DNA of 64,000 bases from JADYZU01 sp964540965 (GCA_964540965.1 CAZIOT010000006.1:124001-188000); one strand, 5' to 3'. Counted from the stretch's first letter, positions 25,956 through 34,792 are shown. Notes: generated by a model from the letters alone, not told the origin. Numbers and translations: made by a program.

Positions 25956-27416
25956 ATGGCATATGCGTTGCAGCCGCCCGGCAGCCATTTCATCAACGGT
26001 GCCTGGGTCGAGGACCGCGCCGGCACCCCGATCCCGGTGATCTATCCGGCGACGGGCGAGGTCATTGCCACCGTCCATGCCGCGACGCCCGCCGTGGTCG
26101 AGGCCGCACTGGCCAGCGCCGCCGCGGCGCAGGGCGCCTGGGCGGCGCTGAAGCCGGTCGAACGTGGCCGCGTGCTGCGCCGTGCCGCCGATCTGATCCG
26201 CGACCGCAACCACGACCTGTCGGTGCTGGAAACCCATGACACCGGCAAGCCGCTGTCGGAAACGCTGGTGGCCGATGCCACCAGCGGCGCCGATGCGCTG
26301 GAATATTTCGGCGGGCTGGCCGGCACACTGACCGGCGAGACGATCCCCGTGGGCGGCGCCGATTTCGTCTATACGATCCGCGAGGCTCTGGGCGTCTGCG
26401 TCGGCATCGGCGCGTGGAACTATCCGACCCAGATCGCCTGCTGGAAATCGGCGCCGGCGCTGGTCTGCGGCAATGCCATGGTCTTCAAGCCGTCGGAAAC
26501 CACGCCGCTTTCGGCCCTGCGGATCGCTGGGATCTTCATCGAGGCCGGCCTGCCCCCCGGCCTGTTCAACGTGGTGCAGGGCATGGGCGAGGTCGGGCAG
26601 GCCCTGGTGACCGATCCGCGGGTGGCCAAGGTCTCGCTCACCGGCAGCGTGCCGACCGGCCGCCGGGTCTATGCCGCGGCAGCGGCGGGGATGAAGCATG
26701 TGACGATGGAACTGGGCGGCAAGTCGCCGCTGGTCATCTTCGACGATGCCGATCTGGAAAGCGCGGTTTCCGGCGCGATCATGGGCAATTTCTATTCCTC
26801 GGGTCAGGTCTGTTCCAACGGCACGCGGGTCTTTGTGCAGCGCGGCATCAAGGAGGCGTTCCTGGGCCGGCTGGGCGAGCGGCTGAAAGGCGTGGTGATC
26901 GGCGATCCCCTTGATCCGGCCACGAATTTCGGCCCGATGGTCAGCGAGCGGCAGTTGCAGATCACGCTCGACTATATCGCGAAAGGGCAGGCCGAGGGCG
27001 CGCGACTGGTCGCCGGCGGCCACCGGCTGAACCGGCCCGGCTTCTGGATCGAACCGACGGTCTTTGCCGATGTCACCGACGACATGGCGATCGCACGGGA
27101 AGAAATCTTTGGCCCGGTGATGGCGGTCCTCGATTTCGACGGCGAGTCCGAGGCGCTGGCCCGCGCCAACGCCACCGACTTCGGGCTGGCCGCCGGGGTT
27201 TTCACCCGCGACCTTGCCCGGGGGCACCGGATGGCGGCCGGGTTCCAGGCCGGCACCTGTTTCATCAACGCCTACAATCTGACCCCGGTAGAAGGACCGT
27301 TCGGCGGATCGAAACAATCCGGCGTGGGCCGCGAAAACTCGCGCCTCGCGCTTGACCACTACAGCCAGATGAAATCGGTCTATGTCGGCACGGGGGCCTT
27401 CGGTGCGCAGTTCTAG
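25956..27416 (+). CDS. betB: Betaine-aldehyde dehydrogenase
   Basis: The enzyme oxidises betaine aldehyde to glycine betaine with NAD(P)+, in the cytoplasm. The 486-residue length is that of BetB. Visible catalytic features are the cofactor segment GAWNYPTQIACWKSAPAL, the general-base Glu in TMELGGKSPL near 253 and the nucleophilic Cys in SSGQVCSNGTRVF near 287. It lies three bases after betI, and an 87-bp hairpin-rich gap separates it from betA. Confidence 0.94.
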   Translation: MAYALQPPGSHFINGAWVEDRAGTPIPVIYPATGEVIATVHAATPAVVEAALASAAAAQGAWAALKPVERGRVLRRAADLIRDRNHDLSVLETHDTGKPLSETLVADATSGADALEYFGGLAGTLTGETIPVGGADFVYTIREALGVCVGIGAWNYPTQIACWKSAPALVCGNAMVFKPSETTPLSALRIAGIFIEAGLPPGLFNVVQGMGEVGQALVTDPRVAKVSLTGSVPTGRRVYAAAAAGMKHVTMELGGKSPLVIFDDADLESAVSGAIMGNFYSSGQVCSNGTRVFVQRGIKEAFLGRLGERLKGVVIGDPLDPATNFGPMVSERQLQITLDYIAKGQAEGARLVAGGHRLNRPGFWIEPTVFADVTDDMAIAREEIFGPVMAVLDFDGESEALARANATDFGLAAGVFTRDLARGHRMAAGFQAGTCFINAYNLTPVEGPFGGSKQSGVGRENSRLALDHYSQMKSVYVGTGAFGAQF

Positions 27417-27423
27417 CGAGCGG

Positions 27424-27492
27424 GCGTTTCCCGACCGGGAAACGCGACAAAGCCCGCGCTGGCTTTGTGCCGGAAACCGCGCGGTTTCCGGC
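27424..27492 (+). promoter_or_regulatory. Three consecutive strong hairpins between betB and betA
   Basis: Three perfect inverted repeats fill the gap. The first pairs 27424-27433 with 27436-27445 (10 bp). The second pairs 27447-27454 with 27461-27468 (8 bp, six-base loop). The third is a 24-bp palindrome at 27469-27492. None has a following T tract, so they are not standard terminators. They could set the betB:betA mRNA ratio, protect a 3' end, or be a repeat element. Confidence 0.65.
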
Positions 27493-27503
27493 GGGGCGAA
27501 CAG

Positions 27504-29153
27504 ATGATCGCCGATTACGTCATCGTCGGCGCCGGCTCGGCCGGCAGCGCCATCGCCTGGCGCCTGACCGAGGCCGGCCATACCGTCATCGTCATCGAAC
27601 ACGGCGGCACCGACTGGGGCCCCTTCATCAACATGCCCGGCGCCCTGTCCTATCCGATGAACATGCGCCGCTACGACTGGGGTTTCCAGACCGAACCGGA
27701 ACCACATCTGGGGGGGCGGGTGCTGGCCACGCCGCGTGGCAAGGTCATCGGCGGCTCGTCCTCGATCAACGGCATGGTCTATGTCCGCGGCCATGCCCGC
27801 GACTTTGACCATTGGGCCGAACAGGGCGCCGCCGGCTGGTCCCATGCCGATGTCCTGCCCTATTTCCGGCGGATGGAGGATTGGCACGGCACGACCGGCG
27901 ACCCCGAATGGCGCGGGCAGGGCGGCCCGCTGCATGTCACCCGCGGCCCGCGCGACAACCCGCTGACCCGCGCCTTTGTCGCCGCCGGGGCCGAGGCCGG
28001 CTATCCGCTGACCGCCGACTACAACGGACGCCAGCAAGAGGGCTTTGGCGCGATGGAAGCAACGATCTGGCAGGGCCGGCGCTGGTCCGCCGCCAGCGCC
28101 TATCTGCGTCCGGCCCTCAGAACCCTGCGCTGCGATCTGGTCCGCGGCCTTGCCCGGCGCGTGGTGATCCGCGACGGCCGCGCCCATGGCGTCGAGATCG
28201 ACCGCGGCAACGGCCCCGAGATCGTTCAGGCGCGGGCCGAAGTGATCCTTGCCGCCTCGGCGATCAATTCGCCCAAGCTGCTGATGCTGTCGGGGATCGG
28301 GCCGGGGGCCGCGCTGGCGGCGCAGGGAATTCCGGTGCTGGCCGACCGGCCGGGTGTCGGGCAGAACCTGCAGGACCATCTGGAAATCTATCTCCAGATG
28401 CGGGCGACGCAGCCGGTGTCGCTGTTCAAGTACTGGAACCTGTTCGGCAAGGCCTGGGTCGGGGCGCAATGGCTGTTCGCCGGCAAGGGGGTCGGCACCT
28501 CGAACCAGTTCGAAAGCTGCGGCTTCATCCGCTCGCGTGCCGGGGTCGATTATCCCGACATCCAGTTCCACTTCATCCCCATCGCCGTGCGCTATGACGG
28601 CAAGGCGGCAGCCGGCGGGCATGGCTTTCAGGCCCATGTCGGGCCGATGCGCTCGGCCTCGCGCGGGGCGGTGACGCTGCGGTCCGCCGACCCGGCGGCG
28701 CCGCCGAAGATCCTGTTCAACTACATGTCGCAGCCGCAGGACTGGGAGGATTTCCGCGCCTGCATCCGCCTGACGCGCGAGATCTTTGGCCAGGCCGCCT
28801 TCGCGCCCTATGCCGGTGCCGAAATCCAGCCCGGCGCGGCCCTGCAATCGGATGCCGAACTGGACGGTTTCCTGCGTGAACATGTCGAAAGCGCCTATCA
28901 CCCCTGCGGCACCTGCCGCATGGGCCGTGCCGACGATGCGATGGCGGTGGTCGATCCGGAGACCCGGGTGATCGGGGTGGATGGCCTGCGCGTCGCCGAC
29001 AGTTCAATCTTTCCGCGGGTGACCAACGGCAACCTGAACGCGCCGTCGATCATGACCGGGGAAAAGGCCGCCGACCACATCCTCGGCCGCCGCCTGCCGC
29101 CCTCAAATCTGGAGCCCTGGATCAACCCCGACTGGAAGACAGCCCAACGTTGA
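27504..29153 (+). CDS. betA: Choline dehydrogenase
   Basis: This is a membrane-associated flavoprotein that oxidises choline to betaine aldehyde and passes electrons to the respiratory chain. The 549-residue GMC oxidoreductase has the FAD-binding N-terminus DYVIVGAGSAGSAIAWRL and the GMC signature GGSSSINGMVYVRG near 85. The catalytic His lies in SAYHPCGTCRMG near 466, with the partner Asn in NGNLNAPSIMTGEKAAD. The ATG at 27504 follows the purine-rich GGGGCGAACAG. It is the last gene of betIBA. Confidence 0.94.
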   Translation: MIADYVIVGAGSAGSAIAWRLTEAGHTVIVIEHGGTDWGPFINMPGALSYPMNMRRYDWGFQTEPEPHLGGRVLATPRGKVIGGSSSINGMVYVRGHARDFDHWAEQGAAGWSHADVLPYFRRMEDWHGTTGDPEWRGQGGPLHVTRGPRDNPLTRAFVAAGAEAGYPLTADYNGRQQEGFGAMEATIWQGRRWSAASAYLRPALRTLRCDLVRGLARRVVIRDGRAHGVEIDRGNGPEIVQARAEVILAASAINSPKLLMLSGIGPGAALAAQGIPVLADRPGVGQNLQDHLEIYLQMRATQPVSLFKYWNLFGKAWVGAQWLFAGKGVGTSNQFESCGFIRSRAGVDYPDIQFHFIPIAVRYDGKAAAGGHGFQAHVGPMRSASRGAVTLRSADPAAPPKILFNYMSQPQDWEDFRACIRLTREIFGQAAFAPYAGAEIQPGAALQSDAELDGFLREHVESAYHPCGTCRMGRADDAMAVVDPETRVIGVDGLRVADSSIFPRVTNGNLNAPSIMTGEKAADHILGRRLPPSNLEPWINPDWKTAQR

Positions 29154-29264
29154 ACCCTGCAGGATGCCCGGTTTCGCGGGCTCGCGCCTTGATCGGGGTC
29201 AAGGCGGGCCTTGGCGCGGCCTGCCAGTCTTGCCCAACCTATACGGATCAAGGAAGGACATCCC

Positions 29265-29504
29265 ATGTCGCACACGCCACACGAGCTGCCCGAGGAGTTT
29301 CCGCAGCATCTGGAAAAGATGCACCGGCTCAAGGAAAGCGATGCCCATTTCGCCCGGCTTTACGACGAATATTACGACGTGAACAACGCAGTGTTCCGCG
29401 CCGAAACCCGGCTTGATCCGATGGAGGATCTGGCCATGGACCAGCTGCGCAAGAAGCGCGCGCTGCTCAAGGACCAGATCTGGGCGATCCTGTCCAAGGC
29501 CTGA
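29265..29504 (+). CDS. YdcH-family (DUF465) small protein
   Basis: The 79-residue protein is a helical hairpin of the DUF465/YdcH type. It has the conserved HARLYDEYYDVNNAVFRAE-like block in the middle and the C-terminal LRKKRALLKDQIWAILSK block. The start at 29265 follows AAGGAAGGA. Its cellular role is unknown. It stands alone after betA and converges with the coxG-like gene. Confidence 0.82.
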   Translation: MSHTPHELPEEFPQHLEKMHRLKESDAHFARLYDEYYDVNNAVFRAETRLDPMEDLAMDQLRKKRALLKDQIWAILSKA

Positions 29505-29513
29505 GGCACGGCC

Positions 29514-29975
29514 CTATCCCGCAGAATCGGGGGCCGTGACCGCGACCTCGCCGAAAACACGGGCGAAAAAGGCGTCGGCGGCGCGTTCCGCCGCGCCGGC
29601 GACCAGCCCCTGGCCCAGCCGGTCCAACCAGCCCGCGACCTCGGCCCCGATCCGGTAGTCAAGGCGCGTGCCGCCGCCCAGCGGCGCCAGCGCCACATCG
29701 GCGCTGCCGTGCAGCCGCCCGGCGATGCCGCCCTTGCCGGTGCCGCGCATGTGGCAATGGCGCGGCCGGTCGACCGCAACCGGCGTGATGGTGCCGTGAA
29801 AGGTCACCGCCATGGGCCCGATCTTCTGCGCTACCGTCATCTCGAACCCTGTCTCGGCGCTGCCGGTCAGCGCGGTGCAACCGGGGATCGCCGCGCGCAG
29901 GGCGTCGGGATCGGTCAGCCGGTCCCAGACCGCAGCGGGCGGCAGGGCGATCAGGCGGGTGCCGGTAAACTCCAT
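29514..29975 (-). CDS. CoxG-like SRPBCC-family protein
   Basis: The 153-residue protein matches the START/SRPBCC fold subgroup CoxG. It begins MEFTGTRLIALPPAAVWDRL and has the conserved IPGCTAL near residue 30. It also has the characteristic GGGTRLDYRIGAEVAGWL block near 98. CoxG is thought to help anchor or mature carbon monoxide dehydrogenase, but no cox genes are nearby, so the role here is open. It is 9 bp from pccR on the same strand. Confidence 0.72.
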   Translation of the reverse strand: MEFTGTRLIALPPAAVWDRLTDPDALRAAIPGCTALTGSAETGFEMTVAQKIGPMAVTFHGTITPVAVDRPRHCHMRGTGKGGIAGRLHGSADVALAPLGGGTRLDYRIGAEVAGWLDRLGQGLVAGAAERAADAFFARVFGEVAVTAPDSAG

Positions 29976-29984
29976 GAAATCCCC

Positions 29985-31391
29985 TTACGGATCAATGCTG
30001 TAGGGCAGGATACCGCGGCGGTCGGGATCGACGTTCAGCCGCCGTTCCAGCGGCGGCACCGAACGTTGCGCGCAATCGCGGCGTTCGCAGATGCGGCAGG
30101 AAATCCCGATCGGCTGAAAGGCGGCGGGGTTGGCGCTGTCCATGTGATCGGCATAGCAGATCGCCGCCGCGTGGCGGATCTCGCAGCCCAGCCCGATGGC
30201 AAAGCGGCGCAGGGGCGCGCCCCAGGCGCCGCCGGGGCGCGACACGTCGCGGGCCAGGCAGAAATAGCGCACGCCATCCGGGGTTTCCGCCAGTTGCCGC
30301 AGCCAGCGCCCAGGCAGTTCCAGCGCCTGATGCACGTTCCACAGGGGACAGGCGCCGCCATAGCGGGCAAATTGCATCGGCGCGGCGGAATGGCGCTTGG
30401 TAATGGTTCCGGCCGGATCGACGCGGACAAAGAAGAACGGGATGCCGCGCGCGCCGGGCCGTTGCAGCGTCGACAGCCGATGCGCCACCTGTTCCAGACT
30501 GGCGCCGAAACGGTCGGCCAGCAGTTCAAGGTCGTGGCGCGTCTCCTGCGCGGCGGCATGAAAGCCGGCATAGGGCATCAGCGCCGCGCCAGCCCAGTAG
30601 TTCGCCAGCCCGACCTTGCCGATCGACCGCGCTTCGGGCGTCTGGAAGCGGGCAAGGTCGAGCGTCGCCTCGAACAGCCGGTCCTGGGTAAGAAGGGCCA
30701 GCTGGAACAGGATCTGGAAGGTCTGGGTGGCGGGCGGCGCCCGACGCGACAGGGTCAGGATGCGATTGTCGGAATCGAACCGGCGCAGATCGGCTTCGTC
30801 CGCCAGCCGCAGGGTGATGTTGCGGGCGGCCAGAGCCTGCAGCGCGGCGTCGCGCACCGGGCTGCGGCTGGCGGCGGCCCGGGTTGCGAAACCTTCGGCG
30901 GCCCGGTCCACCGCATCGACGTAATTATCGCAATAGTGAAAGAAGTCGCGCACCTCTTCCCAGGGCGACAACAGGGTGCCGACCTCGCCGCGGCCAAGCG
31001 CCTCGTCCAGGCTGGCAAGGCGTTCGTGGGTGCGGCGATAGCTGCGGTGCAGGTCAAGAAGGGCATGTGCCACGGCAGGCGCATTTCCGGCCACAAGTCG
31101 CAAATCGGCAAGCGAGGGCGGGGCGCCGGTGAACACCGGATCGGCCAGCGCCTCGCGCAGGTCGCTGACGATACGGGCCTCGTCGCCCGCCGAAAGCTCA
31201 GCCACGTCGACGCCGAATTCGCGGGCCAGCGCCAGCACCACCCCGGTCGAGACCGGGCGGTTGTTGTTCTCCATCTGGTTGAGATAGGGCAAGGACACGC
31301 CCAGCCGGTCGGAGAAGCCCTTCTGCGTCAGGCCGATCCGCGCCCGGATGTCGCGCAGTTTTGCGCCGGCATAGATCTTTTGCAGGGCCAT
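29985..31391 (-). CDS. pccR: ScfR-family regulator, likely PccR (short-chain fatty acyl-CoA sensor)
   Basis: The 468-residue cytoplasmic regulator has an XRE helix-turn-helix at about 8-63 (LRDIRARIGLTQKGFSDRLG), a central segment and an IrrE-like domain. The C-terminal domain carries a Cys cluster (CRICERRDC), typical of ScfR proteins (RamB, MccR, PccR). In Rhodobacter sphaeroides PccR controls propionyl-CoA carboxylase. The propionate genes 1.2 kb away on the other strand and the shared 11-mer in both promoters make PccR the best identity. The start MALQKIYAGAKL at 31391 was chosen by family fit. Confidence 0.82.
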   Translation of the reverse strand: MALQKIYAGAKLRDIRARIGLTQKGFSDRLGVSLPYLNQMENNNRPVSTGVVLALAREFGVDVAELSAGDEARIVSDLREALADPVFTGAPPSLADLRLVAGNAPAVAHALLDLHRSYRRTHERLASLDEALGRGEVGTLLSPWEEVRDFFHYCDNYVDAVDRAAEGFATRAAASRSPVRDAALQALAARNITLRLADEADLRRFDSDNRILTLSRRAPPATQTFQILFQLALLTQDRLFEATLDLARFQTPEARSIGKVGLANYWAGAALMPYAGFHAAAQETRHDLELLADRFGASLEQVAHRLSTLQRPGARGIPFFFVRVDPAGTITKRHSAAPMQFARYGGACPLWNVHQALELPGRWLRQLAETPDGVRYFCLARDVSRPGGAWGAPLRRFAIGLGCEIRHAAAICYADHMDSANPAAFQPIGISCRICERRDCAQRSVPPLERRLNVDPDRRGILPYSIDP

Positions 31392-31399
31392 GCGGCACC

Positions 31400-31430
31400 T
31401 TTGCGACTTTGCTGGATGCATTGCAAATCA
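31400..31430 (-). promoter_or_regulatory. Candidate PccR box in the pccR promoter
   Basis: On the plus strand TTTGCGACTTTGC (31400-31412) is followed by ATTGCAAATCA (31420-31430), 9-39 bp upstream of the pccR start. The reverse complement of the latter, TGATTTGCAAT, occurs exactly upstream of pccB. The TTTGC/GCAAA half-sites resemble the published PccR motif built from TTTGCAAA units. Position over the start region suggests autoregulation. Confidence 0.55.
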
Positions 31431-31511
31431 TGCCAACCCGCGCCGCGCAAGGCCGGTTGTGCGCCGCCTTCGCGGTCCCTACAACGGGCGCACCCCCAGA
31501 ACGGACCCGCC

Positions 31512-31865
31512 ATGCCCCAGATCCCCGCCCCGGTCGCCACCATCGGCCTGCTGCTTTTGTCGAATGTGTTCATGACCTTCGCCTGGTATGGCCATCTCAA
31601 GTTCAAGTCGGCGCCGCTTGTCACGGTCATCCTTGTTTCCTGGGGCATCGCGTTCTTTGAATACTGCCTGCAGGTGCCGGCCAACCGCATCGGCATCGGC
31701 ACGTTCAACGCCGCACAGCTCAAGACCATACAAGAGGTGCTGACGCTTTCGGTTTTCGTCGTGTTTTCATGGGCCTATCTGGGCGAGGCGGTGCGCTGGA
31801 ACCACCTGATCGGCTTTGCCTTCATCGCGCTTGGCGCGTTCTTCATCTTCAAGGAGTGGGCGTGA
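31512..31865 (+). CDS. DUF486 / DMT-superfamily membrane protein
   Basis: The 117-residue protein has four hydrophobic helices and the DUF486 pattern FMTFAWYGHLKF near residue 20, FEYCLQVPANRIG near 50 and a FIFKEWA terminus. It is a small half-size transporter-like protein that probably works as a dimer. Substrate unknown. Its TGA shares one base with the ATG of the next gene, so the two are translationally coupled. It diverges from pccR. Confidence 0.85.
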   Translation: MPQIPAPVATIGLLLLSNVFMTFAWYGHLKFKSAPLVTVILVSWGIAFFEYCLQVPANRIGIGTFNAAQLKTIQEVLTLSVFVVFSWAYLGEAVRWNHLIGFAFIALGAFFIFKEWA

Positions 31866-32488
31866 TGGACCGCTATACCCTCTATGGCCGCAAGGACACC
31901 GGCTCCATGGCGGTCGAGGCCGCGCTGCGCGAGGTTGGCGCCGGTTTTGACCTGATCGAGGTCGCCGACCCCGCCGATCCGGCCTTCCGGGCGGTCAATC
32001 CGCGCGGACAGGTGCCGGTGCTGGTCCATCCCGACGGCACCGTCATCACCGAAAGCACGGCGATCCTGACCCATATCGCCGACGGTTTCCCGCAGGCGCA
32101 TCTGATCCCGGCGCCCGGAACCTCGGCCCGCGCCTTTCACGACCGCTGGCTCGCCTTCTTTCAGGTCAATGTCTATGAGGGCTTTCTGCGCGAAAGCTAT
32201 CCCGACCGCTATGTCGCCGACCCCGCCCATGCCGCCGAGGTGCGGGCCGCCGCCGAAAGCTATGTCGGCCAGCATTTCGAGATTTTCGAGAATGTGCTGA
32301 CCGATGACGGACCGTTCCTTCTGGGCCAGCGGTTCCAGGTTGTCGATCTCTATGTCTGGCTTCTGGTCTGGTGGATGGACCGCGACTGGCTGGCGCGGCA
32401 TTGCCCGCGCGTGCTGCGGCTGTGGCAGGCGGCGAATGCCCGCCCGGCCGAGGCCGAGGTCGCCGCAGCGCATGGGCGTGTCGCCTGA
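31865..32488 (+). CDS. Glutathione S-transferase family protein
   Basis: The 207-residue cytoplasmic protein has an N-terminal thioredoxin-like domain (YTLYGRKDTGSMAVEAAL, with the glutathione-binding NPRGQVPVLV and TESTAI motifs at 48-72). An all-helical C-terminal domain follows from about 90. A Ser or Tyr in the first ten or so residues would be the catalytic residue. Substrate unknown. It is coupled to the DUF486 gene by a one-base overlap and ends 118 bp before pccB. Confidence 0.83.
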   Translation: MDRYTLYGRKDTGSMAVEAALREVGAGFDLIEVADPADPAFRAVNPRGQVPVLVHPDGTVITESTAILTHIADGFPQAHLIPAPGTSARAFHDRWLAFFQVNVYEGFLRESYPDRYVADPAHAAEVRAAAESYVGQHFEIFENVLTDDGPFLLGQRFQVVDLYVWLLVWWMDRDWLARHCPRVLRLWQAANARPAEAEVAAAHGRVA

Positions 32489-32490
32489 AT

Positions 32491-32505
32491 TTGCTGATTT
32501 GCAAT
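32491..32505 (+). promoter_or_regulatory. Candidate PccR box upstream of pccB
   Basis: TTTGCTGATTTGCAAT (32490-32505) carries two TTTGC units eight bases apart and the 11-mer TGATTTGCAAT shared with the pccR promoter. A further AAATTTGCGAATT lies at 32528-32540. The site is about 100 bp upstream of the pccB start, suitable for an activator. Confidence 0.55.
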
Positions 32506-32606
32506 ATTCAAAGGTGGCATCTGCAGAAATTTGCGAATTAGCGCGGCGCCGCTTTCGCCCGCCGCGGCCGGCGCCTATGCTGGGGCGATAACGGGGGGAG
32601 TGGGCG

Positions 32607-34139
32607 ATGAAGGACATTGCGGGCGAATTGCAGGCGCGGCGCGAGGTGGCCCGGGCCGGCGGCGGCGAACGCCGGGTCGCGGCGCAGCATCAGAAGGGCA
32701 AGCTGACCGCACGCGAACGCCTTGACCTCCTGCTCGACGAGGGCAGTTTCGAGGAATTCGACATGTTCGTCCGCCACCGTGCCACCGATTTCGGCATGGA
32801 ACAGGACCGCCCGGCGGGCGACGGCGTCGTCACCGGCTGGGGCACGGTGAACGGGCGGCAGGTCTATGTCTTTTCGCAGGACTTCACCGTGTTCGGCGGG
32901 TCGCTGTCGGAAACCCATGCCCAGAAGATCTGCAAGATCATGGACATGGCGGTGCAGAACGGCGCGCCGGTGATCGGCATCAACGATTCCGGCGGCGCGC
33001 GGATTCAGGAAGGTGTCGCCAGCCTTGCCGGCTATGCCGAGGTGTTCCAGCGCAACATCATGGCCTCGGGCGTGGTCCCCCAGATCAGCCTCATCATGGG
33101 GCCCTGCGCCGGCGGCGCGGTCTATTCCCCGGCGATGACCGACTTCATCTTCATGGTCAAGGACACGTCCTACATGTTCGTGACCGGCCCCGATGTGGTA
33201 AAGACGGTGACGAACGAGGTGGTGACGGCCGAGGAACTGGGCGGCGCCACCACCCACACCCGCAAGTCGAGCGTCGCAGACGGCGCCTATGAAAATGACG
33301 TCGAGGCCCTGGCCGAGGCGCGGCGGCTGATCGACTTCCTGCCGCTGAACAACCGCGAAAAACCCCCGGTGCGGCCGTTCTTCGACGATCCGGCACGGCT
33401 GGAACCCAGCCTTGACACGCTGATCCCCGACAATCCGAACCAGCCCTACGACATGCGGGAACTGGTGCTGAAGATCGCGGACGAGGGCGATTTCTTTGAA
33501 ATCCAGCGCGATTTCGCCGGCAATATCCTGACCGGCTTCATCCGGATCGAGGGGCGCAGCGTCGGCGTGGTGGCGAACCAGCCGATGGTGCTGGCCGGCT
33601 GCCTTGACATCGATTCAAGCCGCAAGGCCGCGCGGTTCGTCCGGTTCTGCGATGCCTTCGAGATCCCCTTGCTGACGCTGGTCGACGTGCCGGGCTTCCT
33701 GCCGGGCACCTCGCAGGAATACGGCGGCGTCATCAAGCATGGCGCAAAGCTCTTGTTCGCCTATGGCGAGGCGACGGTGCCCAAGGTCACGGTCATCACC
33801 CGCAAGGCCTATGGCGGCGCCTATGACGTGATGTCGTCGAAACATCTGCGCGGCGATTTCAACTATGCCTGGCCCACGGCGGAAATCGCGGTGATGGGGG
33901 CCAAGGGCGCGGTCGAGATCCTGTATCGCGCCGAGCTGGGCGATGCGGGCAAGATCGCCGGGCGGGTCAAGGATTACGAGGACCGCTTCGCCAATCCCTT
34001 TGTCGCCGCCGAACGCGGTTTCATCGACGAGGTGATCCTGCCGCATTCGACGCGGCGGCGGGTGGCCCGCGCCTTTGCCTCACTCCGCGGCAAAAGCCAG
34101 TCGCTGCCGTGGAAGAAACACGACAACATTCCGCTTTAG
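32607..34139 (+). CDS. pccB: Propionyl-CoA carboxylase beta subunit (carboxyltransferase)
   Basis: The subunit transfers CO2 from carboxybiotin on PccA to propionyl-CoA, giving methylmalonyl-CoA. The 510-residue length is exact for PccB. Conserved blocks include GVASLAGYAEVFQRNI, the oxyanion-hole segment GPCAGGAVYSPAMTDFIFM near 170, and PGFLPGTSQEYGGVIKHGAK near 375. It is the first gene of the propionate block with the candidate PccR box upstream. Confidence 0.96.
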   Translation: MKDIAGELQARREVARAGGGERRVAAQHQKGKLTARERLDLLLDEGSFEEFDMFVRHRATDFGMEQDRPAGDGVVTGWGTVNGRQVYVFSQDFTVFGGSLSETHAQKICKIMDMAVQNGAPVIGINDSGGARIQEGVASLAGYAEVFQRNIMASGVVPQISLIMGPCAGGAVYSPAMTDFIFMVKDTSYMFVTGPDVVKTVTNEVVTAEELGGATTHTRKSSVADGAYENDVEALAEARRLIDFLPLNNREKPPVRPFFDDPARLEPSLDTLIPDNPNQPYDMRELVLKIADEGDFFEIQRDFAGNILTGFIRIEGRSVGVVANQPMVLAGCLDIDSSRKAARFVRFCDAFEIPLLTLVDVPGFLPGTSQEYGGVIKHGAKLLFAYGEATVPKVTVITRKAYGGAYDVMSSKHLRGDFNYAWPTAEIAVMGAKGAVEILYRAELGDAGKIAGRVKDYEDRFANPFVAAERGFIDEVILPHSTRRRVARAFASLRGKSQSLPWKKHDNIPL

Positions 34140-34149
34140 CGGAAGGCGC

Positions 34150-34230
34150 CGGGGGGCCAGCCCCCCCACGCCACCGGTTCCTTGGACCGGTGGCGGAACC
34201 GGTGGCAAACCCCGGGATATTTGTGGACGA
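34150..34230 (+). repeat. Hairpin-rich 3' element ending in CCCCGGGATATTTGTGGACGAAG, probably a dispersed Rhodobacterales repeat
   Basis: The gap after pccB has GGGGGG-CCAG-CCCCCC (34151-34166). Then 34170-34181 can pair either with 34186-34194 (9 bp) or with 34195-34206 (12 bp), because ACCGGTGGC is present twice. It ends in an AT-rich tail at 34209-34230. From memory, GC hairpins followed by this CCCGGGATATTT tail recur after many genes in this order. The DUF6497-like start codon lies directly at its right edge. Confidence 0.55.
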
Positions 34231-34233
34231 AGA

Positions 34234-34599
34234 ATGAGGGCAGGGGCCGCGATCCTTCTTGGACTTTGCGCCAGCATGGCAGCGGCGCAGGATCTGCCTT
34301 CGGGCCGGGCGGCGGCGCTATATGATCTGGTGGTGGATCCCGCGACCGCGACCGCACGCTTTCGCTTTGTCATGCCGGGGCTGATTGCGGCCGATCACGC
34401 CGCGGTCGCGGCCGACCTGCCGTGGCTCTGTGCGCATGTCGCCCTGCCGGAACTGTCCGCCAACGGCTGGGCGGTCGACCATGTCGTCGTCTCGGTTGGC
34501 GACCGCGAATTGCCCCTTGGGCAGATCGACCCGGCGGCGGTCCAGTTTTTCGAAGCCTATGACGTGTCGGACGGCACCTGCATCTTGGAGGTATTCTGA
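34234..34599 (+). CDS. Secreted DUF6497-like protein
   Basis: The 121-residue protein starts MRAGAAILLGLCASMAAAQ, a signal peptide cleaved near residue 19. The mature part has two Cys residues (LCAHV and GTCIL), likely a disulfide, and an ALYDLVVDPATATARFRF segment. I recall the DUF6497 family being found between pccB and pccA in Rhodobacteraceae, and the position fits. No function is known. The start sits in the tail of the repeat at 34150-34230. Confidence 0.65.
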   Translation: MRAGAAILLGLCASMAAAQDLPSGRAAALYDLVVDPATATARFRFVMPGLIAADHAAVAADLPWLCAHVALPELSANGWAVDHVVVSVGDRELPLGQIDPAAVQFFEAYDVSDGTCILEVF

Positions 34600-34792
34600 T
34601 GGCGGCCCCATATCTTGCCCTTGCATCCGGTTGCGATGCCGCCACTGGTGCGGTCCTGCAACAAGTAATTGTGTTTGCTGAGATTTCCCCATTCATGCCG
34701 CTGTTGCCGGCTATCCTGCAGCCTGGGCCCGGACGTCTCGGGCCCGAGGCGAACGACCGGGCGGCCAAGCCCGGCAACAGCAGGAGCAAAGA

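Noticed and set aside
25941..28901. 986-codon open frame antisense to betB and betA.
   Set aside because: It mirrors two strongly conserved genes, has no domain and a His/Arg/Gly-biased composition typical of antisense frames in GC-rich DNA.
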